A stretch of 64,000 nucleotides of DNA, from positions 5,555,105 to 5,619,104 of the forward strand of contig VZSR01000479.1 of the NCBI GenBank assembly GCA_013398615.1, given 5' to 3'. The notes under the pieces were generated by a model. It was not told the origin of the DNA and searched no databases. It saw only the letters and a program-made list of their open reading frames with translations. The stretch is from Brachypodius melanocephalos. Its lineage: Eukaryota; Chordata; Aves; Passeriformes; Pycnonotidae. Shown here piece after piece: positions 25,701 through 34,736 of the stretch. Made by a program: the position numbers and the translations under genes. Within the stretch, counting starts at the first letter, position 1; each line of letters begins with the position of its first letter.

Positions 25701-26769
25701 TGTTCCTACAATACAGGAATTTGTGGGGTGGTTTTTTTCTTCCTTTCCCCCATCCCCCCATAATGAAGATACTACGTAAAATTTTCAGTCCAGAGAAAGC
25801 AAGCTGTAGGGGTTGCCATGGAAGTTTGTTCAGTAAAAATAGATGATTTGCTCTTTCTTGAAAAATGCTCACTTCACACAGGTTGGGAAGAGAGAAGGGT
25901 CTGGATGAACATCTGGTTAGTGGGACATTTGAGAAGGGGCCTCAGCCTGTACTAAAATGAAGTGGCAAAGACAGTTGTTAAATCGACTGAACAACAGAAT
26001 TCAGTCTAGAATGGGCTTGGTTAGATTGCACTGCTTCAGCCTGTGAAAGCAGAGCTTTTTTCTTATGCTGCTCTTCTGAGCTCTGGCTCATGAGGCAAAT
26101 GTCCCTTGCTGAAATAGATCTGTGCAGTTTGCTGATTTCCGAGGTCACTGGCCTTTTCCTGCTGAAAAACACCATGTGAACATCACTTACTTTGCCCTGC
26201 TTTGATAAGTGGCCTCTGAAGTTTTTTATTGTTAGTTGTACAAACACTTTCCTCTGCTTGGCATTATTTGGGGAAAAAAAACTGGGGAAGGTGGGCAACA
26301 CTTTTCAGTCTGACTCTTTTGAACATGTCTGTTCCAGGTTTATCTGTATTTTAAAAAGGAGTTTATGAAATAAGTTTTTATTTGATAAACCTTTTTTAGA
26401 GATTATGAGTAGATTCTGTAGTTTGTCAACTGACTTTAAATTTAAACAATCAGTTTTCTACTTCTGAATTAAATTGCTGTTAAACACTTCTTGTTCCCTA
26501 CAAAATGCTTTATGTACCATGAAATACTGCTACATGAAACTACACTTGGTAAATTAACAAGTCCAAGTTCTCCAGATTCAATCCAAGTTGTACAAAATAA
26601 AAGGTACTGAGAGAGAACATCCTTGCAAACATCTGTGCACTGGATATTGACATATGGATAGGCTTCTTTTCAAAATAATACGCTGTATTTAAATTTTATT
26701 AACTTGTTATCTCTTACTGTTTCCACTGCCCTTTCCCCCTTCCTCTCCTAATCTTTTGTGTTTTTCTAG
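19741..26769. other. FBXL21 putative intron 1, no gene recognised
   Basis: About 7 kb of AT-rich sequence with no recognised exon. A GC-richer patch is at about 22030-22290. A second CACGTG lies near 21732-21737. A (TG)-rich patch is at about 24326-24346. Confidence 0.45.
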
Positions 26770-26847
26770 AGGCCTATTGTACGTGAGACATTTCAGGAAC
26801 CTGTGCAGTTTGAATACGTCAGATTGTTACATTCTGAAACTTTCACC

Positions 26848-29800
26848 ATGAAGAGAGCTGGGCAGAAGGTGGTGGCTGGAACTGAAACTCCTGGAACATC
26901 ACAGACAAGCAAAAAACAAAAAACTAGTTTATATGGCTCAGAGTTTGGGGAATCTGACCTGTGCACCTCGATGGACTGGGGCAGCCTTCCACACCACGTC
27001 ATTCTGCGTGTTTTTCAGTTCCTGACTTTAGTGGATCGAGCTAGGGCCTCTTCCGTTTGTCGAAGGTGGAATGAAGTTTTTCACATCCCAGATCTCTGGA
27101 GGAGATTTGAATTTGAACTTAGCCAGCCAGCCACTTCTTACTTAAAGTCTACACATCCGGATCTCATTCAGCAGATTATCAAGAGGCACGCTGACCATCT
27201 GCAGTACGTCAGCTTCAAGGTAAGCTGTGGATGAGCCGTGGGTCAGTGTCACGTCACTGGGCACGAGGGATGCAGCTGCTCTGCGTCAGCTGCCTTAAGG
27301 ATTGTACTTGGCAAGTCTTTAAAAATGCAACTACTGCAACATCTCATTTCCACATATGCAGACAGTTCCATCCCATTTTCTACACTCTAACCTCTGCAGA
27401 ATAAAGAAATAGCAAATGTCTTGTTAAACAGAGGTGGAAGGTGAGGTGAAATAAGAGATTTGTTCAAAGTTACTCTTCAGATGTGTGAATTTTTAATCAG
27501 TTCATTAAGATGCAAAGATGTTGTCCGTGTAGATAAAATGGATTCATTTGCTGGAGCAAAGACTTTGTCAAATCTTTTTTTGGCTCTAAAAATTGGCATT
27601 AAAAACAAAATAGTATACATATCACTGTGTAACATAGCACCAGTACTGTTACAGTATTGCAGTAACGTGATTATTTGAAGTCAACACTTTGATTTAAGGT
27701 ATGTGTTCATACTAGAATTACCCAGTGGTCACACTCAGGAAAATTTTCGAATAGTAACTTCTCTGAATTCTTTCTGGTCTTGAAATTTGCAGTCAATGTT
27801 GCACTTTGTACCTGTGATGATTGCAGTCTGGAGCAGTACAGCTGAGTAGATGTGGAACCTGCAGCCTTGGGGTATCCATGGTGCAGTTTTCTAAATAATA
27901 CTGCAGAATGACTTCACTATTTCAAAATGAATTTTATAGGTTGATAGTAGTACTGAGTCAGCAGAAGCAGCCTGTGACATCCTTTCTCAGTTGGTGAACT
28001 GTTCTATCAAGACACTGGGCTTGATCTCTACAGCAAAACCAAGCTTCATGAATGTCTCTAAGGTAAGGTTCTACAAACTGTAACTAGCATATTTTAATTC
28101 ACTCTTAAACCACTTTACCTTTCTTAATTTTCTGTTCTTCAGTAGATAGTAATTTTTATGAAACAGTCTCTAGTTTCAAGTAATTGAAGAGTAACTTTCT
28201 GGAAAATAAAGGCCATTTCTTTTTTTCTGCAGAAAACTCCAAGTACTTCAGGCTTGTCACTGTGTCCAGTTATCCCTGTAGTTATCAATGTATTACAGTG
28301 AAATAATAAATCAGAGTAGATAAATAATGAGCGTAAGGTTAATTTTGTCATATGCAGCAGTGTGTTTTTAAACAAAGATCCCCTCTGTTCATGTTAAAAT
28401 AATGTTTATGAAAAAGAGGATCCATGGGAAGTGTTTGTTTTTGTACTTTCTGCATGTGTAGAATGTGAGCTTAAAGCACTGAAGTTTTGCCCATCTTTTC
28501 ATAAGAATTTTTCCCTCTTTCAATTTCTCCAAATAGGCTCATTTTGCATCAGCACTGACAGTAGTTTTTGTGAACTCCAAGTCATTATCATCAATCAAGA
28601 TAGATGACACACCCCTTGATGATCCTTCCTTGAAGGTTCTTGTTGCTAACAACAGTGATACTCTAAAACTGCTAAAAATGAGCAGCTGTCCTCATGTTTC
28701 ACCTGCTGGTGAGTACTGAATGTATGTGAGAAATGGAGTTGGTAAAGCATCATAATTGACTTAGTCTTGGGTTTGGAGAGTTGGAAGGTGAAGAAGAAGG
28801 TGGTTATTATTGAATGAGTTGAATTTATGAAGGTGGGGGCGCTACTCCCTTGACTTCATCTTCTGGAATCCTGGGGATTTTTTTTCATCCTCTCCAGCTG
28901 CTTTTCTACCTCTGGTGATAGGCCTTGAGGAGGAAAAGCCTCCAAAATTAATGCAAGGCTTTCACACATGCTCAAGGACATGGTGTTCATTGCTTTACTG
29001 TGTGAGGTTAACCAAAAGGGTGCTCCTTCATGTGTGCAGATTTGTAAACTAACTGATGTTCTGTGGAAACACCACAGAATCCCTGATTCATGGGTCAGCT
29101 GCTGCTTGGTGGGATAAAGGAGATTATAACAGTTGTCAGTAATTGTTCTGCAAGGTGCTGAGAGTGTGTACAAATTTCAGAAACCTGTGGTGTAGGACTG
29201 TGAGTGTTTGCGGAGTGCCCTCATGTGTCCAGATCTGGGACAAGTAACTTCCTCATTGGTTGGTGAAGGACTCAACTCCCTTCAAAATACAACCTTGCTG
29301 AAAGTTCAGAGGGCTTCAGCGTCCCTTCTCTCTCTCTCCTGAAACCCGAGTGCTGGGGAAAGGGAGTCTGGGTCTGGTCTGTTCTGAATTCTTTTCTGGA
29401 GTCCACAAGAGGTGACACAATCCATGAACTTCATATTCCACCAGTTTAGTAGTTGTTACTTAGGTCTTAATTCACGGTAGGTTGCAGCTGTTAAACTGGG
29501 TGGTGGTGATTTAAATAGTTTAGTTCAAAGTTGAAGGAATCAGTATTAGGGAAGGGAATGGCTGCAACTTCAGCTGAATCTGACCTGATTTCATTTGCTT
29601 CCTCAAAGCTGAGGAAATCCTGCATAGGGAGCAGCAAAGAGCAGGCTGTGCAGACCCAAGATGAACATGACTTGTGTCTTTCACTGTGAAATGACCAAAA
29701 CCCTGTAAAAAGTTGTGGATACCTAGAACTTGGGTATTTCATGGGGTTTGGATGCAAGCATGAAAACTAAAGCCAACTTCACAGAGAACAACTGTGCTTA

Positions 29801-30488
29801 TATTCGCTTTTCATTTTAGAGAGTAAATTTTTTTTGTTCCTCAGGCATTCTTTGTGTGGCTGATCAGTGTCATGGACTTAAGGAGCTGGCTTTGAACTAC
29901 TACATATTAAGTGACGAACTGCTGCTGGCTCTTTCAAGTGAAAAACACGTTGATCTCGAACACCTTCGCATTGACGTCGTGAGTGAAAATCCCGGACAGG
30001 TTCAATTTCACACCATTAAAAAGCAAAGCTGGGATGCTCTTGTTAAACACTCCCCCAAAGTCAACATTGTGATGTATTTCTTCTTGTATGAAGATGAATT
30101 TGATGCTTTCTTCAGGGAGGAAACACCTGTTACACACCTGTACTTCGGCCGTGCAGTGAGCAAGGCAATGCTGGGCCGCATTGGCATGAACTGCCCCAGG
30201 CTGATCGAGCTGGTTGTGTGCGCCAATGGACTTCAACCTCTGGATGATGAACTCATCCAGATTGCTGAGCGCTGCAAGAACTTAACAGCCATGGGGCTGG
30301 GGGAGTGTGAAGTCACCTGCAGGGGTTTTATTGAATTTGTAAAGATGTGTGGGGGCAGGCTTACTCAGCTTTCCATAATGGAGGAGGTGCTGATTCCAGA
30401 TAGTGATTACAGCTTAGATCGGCTTCATCTGGAAGTCTCCAAACACCTTGGGAGAATGTGGTTTCCTGATATGATGCCAACGTGGTAA
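26848..30488 (+). CDS. FBXL21: F-box/LRR protein FBXL21, four coding exons, 436 aa
   Basis: Substrate receptor of an SCF (SKP1-CUL1-F-box) ubiquitin ligase; FBXL21 and its paralogue FBXL3 bind cryptochromes and set the pace of the circadian clock. The exon holding the start is 26770-27219, with coding from ATG 26848; then 27940-28062, 28537-28708 and 29845-30488. Donors are GTAAGC, GTAAGG and GTGAGT, and phases are 0, 0 and 1, closing at TAA 30486-30488. The F-box lies at about residues 42-88 (WGSLPHHVILRVF...SSVCRRWNEVFHIPDLW), followed by leucine-rich repeats. The last residues are WFPDMMPTW; in FBXL3 the terminal Trp enters the FAD pocket of CRY. Length matches the 428-434 aa family. ATG 26848 was chosen because MKR matches the family N-terminus; the frame is open back to the acceptor. 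FBXL3 is the alternative, but synteny with IL9 and LECT2 favours FBXL21. Confidence 0.93.
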
Positions 30489-31740
30489 ATTCTCTGTGTG
30501 GATAAAATGGTAGAATTGGGGTGTCACCTTCTATGCAAATAAAAAATTTAAAAATTAAATGTGAAAACTTTCTTCCAGATTTGAGTTTTTCTTCCTTGAG
30601 CAAACCTCTATTAGACTAACAGCAAAACACTCTACAATATTAATTGTATATTGAAATAGAAAATAGATTTAAGTGTACTTAAGAGTTCTGAAAGTATGTC
30701 TGTGGTTTACAGGTGCTTCAAACTTCAGTGAATTTGGGCTTCTCTGAGCTTCAGTTTAAACATTCCATTTACTTTAAAGCATGTTTGGGTTTGGTTTTTT
30801 TATGTCTTTGTTTACTCTTTCTGATCTAGTCAGAAGAGGAATAGAGAAACTATTTTCCTTTAAGAAATCTGTCTCTGGAAAGCTGGATAGAATTTTGAGT
30901 ACAGTATTATTTGTAATGATGTTTTATATATCTATTTTTTAATTAATCATGTTTTCATTGTAAAAACTTGTATATTAAAATACACTCTCCTGGGTTAATC
31001 AGATCTAATCTAGCTTAAATTCATGGCAGTATAATAAAATGTTAATAAGCTTATGCTTACAAAAAACTTTCCAGTTTTAAATTGCACTTTATTAATTTTG
31101 TCAGATTACAGAACCTAGGGAATGCATTGTACAGTATGTTGTTTTTGTCTTATGCATGAAAAGGATGGGAAAGAGATTTTGTTAAAATTACTGGTTTTAA
31201 GTTTGGTTCTGGACTGATTGCTTGAGTGAGTAATAAAGCACTTTGGAAACTGTCAGGACAATAACGAATAGCTTTGGATTTGTGTTCAAGTCTTTGTAAT
31301 CAAAGACCGACATCTGAATTCTGTTCATGCTTTCACTGCTAAGAAATAAGAAGGATTTCATAAGTGTGGCTAGTAAGAAGGGAAGATCAAATGCAATAAA
31401 GTTGTCTTTGATCCATTTCTATTTGGAATCAAGGATTTTAGAGCACTTAAATTTGTCACTTTGAGGCCAAAATGGACTGTAGTAATCTCACCTATATCTT
31501 ACAGAGCTTTGTGTAAGCCCTGATTTCTAGAGAAAGGCCTGCTGCAGGTAATCCTGAAATATTTAATTCGGGACTGTGTAATACTTGTTGCTATTAATTG
31601 TTTTTTGAGAAAGATTGTATTATATTTATTTTCTTAAAATGGGAAAGGCATGGTGAGCTGATGTAAATCAGAGGATGTATTTTTATGTTAACATTTTGCA
31701 CACTGTAAACTGAAATGCATTGTATATAAAATTTTGCTGT
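30489..31740 (+). other. FBXL21 3' UTR region with alternative poly(A) signals
   Basis: AATAAA occurs at 30538-30543, 50 bases after the stop, and again at 31232-31237 and 31395-31400. The AT-rich sequence between has no other gene and could be a long 3' UTR; which signal is used cannot be told. Confidence 0.5.
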
Positions 31741-31824
31741 AATGATTTTGGTGCCACACTTGTTCGATCTTCATATTGATAATGAGAAGTCGACAGGAAT
31801 TTGCTGGTGGTGGTTGTCGCTGTT

Positions 31825-32325
31825 GTGGATTATTAACCCTGGTTGTCAGCTGAGCCCCTCACAGCCAGAGGGATGGGGGAGAGAATTGGAAGGCAGAAGT
31901 GAGAAAATTCATGGCTGGATATAAAGAGTTTAATAGTAAAGCAAGAGCCATACAGCAGGCAACCCCTAAAAAGGGAATCCATTCACCACTTTCCTCCAGG
32001 AAAGCAGGGCTCCATCCCCCATGAACACCCCTCTTCTTCCCTCAGCTTTATATGCTGAGCCTGATGTCACACGGTATGGAATGTCCCTTGGGTCAGCTGG
32101 GCTCAGCTGTTCTGTCCATGTCACCTCCCAGACTGGGCACCCCCAGCCTCCTTCCTGCTGGGGCAGTACAGGAAGCAGAGCAGGGCTGGGCTCTGCAGGC
32201 TCTGCTCAGCCACAGCAAACACCATCCCTGTGTTAGCAATGCTATTTCCAGTACAAATCCACAGCTCCATTCTAGCTCCTGTGAAGCCAGAGCCAGTGCA
32301 TTCACAGCAGAGAATAAGTGAGTTT
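31825..32325 (-). mobile_element. avian ERV LTR fragment, reverse strand
   Basis: The sequence, starting near 'ttaaccctggttgtcagctg', resembles a widespread avian endogenous-retrovirus LTR. On the reverse strand a TATAAA at 32052-32047 is followed about 115 bases later by the poly(A) variant ATTAAA at 31934-31929, the order expected of U3-R-U5. The 5' part (high coordinates) looks truncated. No internal coding region is present. It lies between the converging 3' ends of FBXL21 and LECT2. Family assignment is from memory of repeat consensus and needs a repeat-library search. Confidence 0.65.
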
Positions 32326-32973
32326 ATTCCCCACTTCCACAAAACAATGACTAAAGGATTAAAGCACCCTTTTCTTGGACACACTTGTTCCCAGCTGGAA
32401 GCCCAAGGATTCTAGGTACCACAGATCTGAGTCAGTAATGCTTTATTGCCTGTTGCACAGTTAAGAAGCATCTATCTGACTCTGGTTAGTAGAGGCTGTG
32501 AGTTGAGCACTTCCATAATCCAGGGGATTATAATTTCAGCACAAAACTGAAACATTTCCCAACAGTATTTGGTTCAAGATGTGTGGCTTGCTTCAACTGG
32601 AAATGTAATAAAGTGGTTTAATCCATGCACTGATACTAGACTCATCCATCTGTTGCCCTGTGTCCTCCTGGGGGTCTTTCCTGCTAGAAGCCATGTCTGT
32701 GACAAACTTTGGAGAGACTGGAGAATGGCAAATGAATCATTGTCATTTCATGTTTGTGCCTGAACCTTGATTTCTGACATGCACACCATAAAATGGAGTG
32801 TGGGTTAAGCTTGTGTGTTATTGGGAAGTCCTGGAGTGCTCAGTCAACAGAAGTGTCAGTGTATTTATAAACACTGGTGACAGAGTTACAGTTCAGGGAG
32901 AAACTCCTAAAAGGCTGCTTTGAACACTGTCCCTCTCTCAGTCCCTGTCACTAAGGCAGTGTTTCTGTAAAGC

Positions 32974-33060
32974 CAGGAATCATAAGGTTAGAAAAGACCT
33001 TTAAGGTGATCAAATACATCTGTCAAATGTCAGCTTACCCCAGCTCAAAGCCTCCAATTA
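32974..33060 (-). mobile_element. short CR1 3' terminal fragment
   Basis: The + strand reads 'ggaatcataaggttagaaaagacctttaag' and similar, the inverse of the CR1 tail. About 80 bases match. Confidence 0.7.
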
Positions 33061-33405
33061 AATAGACCTGCACGGATGAATGTTGGGATTTTTGATGCGC
33101 TGTTTTTTTAGAGGGTTTGTTCTCTCTGATCTGAACAAGTGAGGCCAGCTGGTGCTTGGGGAGAAGCTGACAGGAATAGCCCTTCTCTGCCACAGGAGGG
33201 AGTGAGCACTCTGCATTTTAGCTGATTTTTCAGACTTTGAGAAAGCTTATAGCTAGTCATTACTAATTTCCTGATTCTCTGGTAAATGCAAACTCCAACA
33301 AAAACTCAAGTCTTTTTTCATTTTGTGAAGCTCAAAGTATTGAATAGGTGATAGTGTAAACTGTTGTGCATGAAAAGAAAAACAACCTTTGGATGCTGAG
33401 ATGGA

Positions 33406-33411
33406 TTTATT
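33406..33411 (-). terminator. putative LECT2/MIM-1 poly(A) signal
   Basis: AATAAA on the reverse strand, 29 bases after the TGA stop of the LECT2 frame. This would give a very short 3' UTR. Confidence 0.5.
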
Positions 33412-33439
33412 TGGAATTTACTGCATTTCCATTTTAATC

Positions 33440-34736
33440 TCATTGCCCTTTCCCCCTTTCAAGATTGCTTGTAGGGTTTGAGTGGTCGCAGTTCTCAATG
33501 TGAATGTGTGAAGTGATCCCAGGAAATACTCTTTGCATGGGCAACATTCTCCCAAGGACTTGTCCCTTGGAAATTGCACCATTGTATCTTATAGGGTGGA
33601 TACAGAGTAGTTTTACACAGAATCCTGGTGAAAAAAAGGGAAAACATCCGATGAGTGATGAAGCATTTGTTCTTTCAAACTATATTTCAGAAATATTAAC
33701 AATGTCTGTCTTTTCCTTTCCACTGATACAGCAATAGTGAAAATACCGAAATAACTGTGGTCATAAAAATAAGGGAGTGGTTGCAGTCATTGACTTGGTA
33801 GAAGATGGAAGGCAGGGAGGAGGTGGGAATTTGTGCTGTAGGAAGGGGAAAAGCTTGAAGACATTCTGCAGAACTCAGTTGTTTGCACTGCAGCAGGAGC
33901 AAAAAGTTCTGTATGTAAGTGGATAGAAGAAAACACGGCTAAACTACTTGGCTCACTGCAAAGTAATGCATCCTATATAAGCTCGAGACAAAGAAATGTT
34001 AAATGAAAGATAGCTATTTACCTGATCCACTGATTTGGACTCCATCATCAATGGCATTTCCATTGTGGAAGAATTTAACAGGCCCAGAAAGCTGGCCAGA
34101 GAAAGGAGCATACACGGTCGCCCCGTCAGCACAGATGACATCCACTGCCCTGTGCTTCCCTTTGCCACTGCGCCTGAAAACAACAGCATTGCAGAAACCT
34201 CTGGTCAGGCCCAGTGCTGCAGAGGTCAGGCAGCACATGGTGAGAGCTGGAAATGGGTTGTTAGGGCATAGATAGTGTCAGCAAACTGGCTGGAGGATCT
34301 GCCAAGGTGTAGGTGAGGTAATGTCATGTAGGGTGGATGACTAAAACCACAGAGTCACAGAAAGTTTGGTTGTGTGAAGGACATCAAGTCCAACCTTCTG
34401 TTGAGCCAGGACTGTTCCCAACACTAGGTCAGGTCAGGCATGGCTTAGTCTGATAAAAAGCTCCAAGCAGAGAGGTATTATCAACAATGTGGGCAGCCTA
34501 AAAGTTTCCTCAAGTCTAATCTAAGCCTTCAAAGCTGTAATTTTTATGACCTAAATAAAGTTTAACTCTTACATCAGTGGAATTACAACAAAACTCCTGT
34601 GCCTTCCAGTTTTTATATTACCTTGGAGCTCCATAGTATCCACAGCCATACTTATCACAGCCTCTTATCTCGTTAGTAGGGTTCCCAGCACACACTGCAG
34701 CCCAGCGCCCGTCCTGTTGTGGCAATGGTGGAACAT
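33440..34736 (-). repeat. LECT2 module 2 (exons 5-7), tandem copy
   Basis: Three exons of 115, 152 and 185 coding nt encode residues 170-319. Splice phases (entry 1, then 2, then 1) are the same as in exons 2-4. Relative to module 1 it lacks two residues before the zinc His (KGKHRAVD against KEKHKHAGVD) but keeps the HxxxD spacing. Confidence 0.88.

Noticed and set aside
26803..26847. Upstream in-frame GTG as FBXL21 start
   Set aside because: Non-ATG start is not needed; ATG 26848 matches the family N-terminus.
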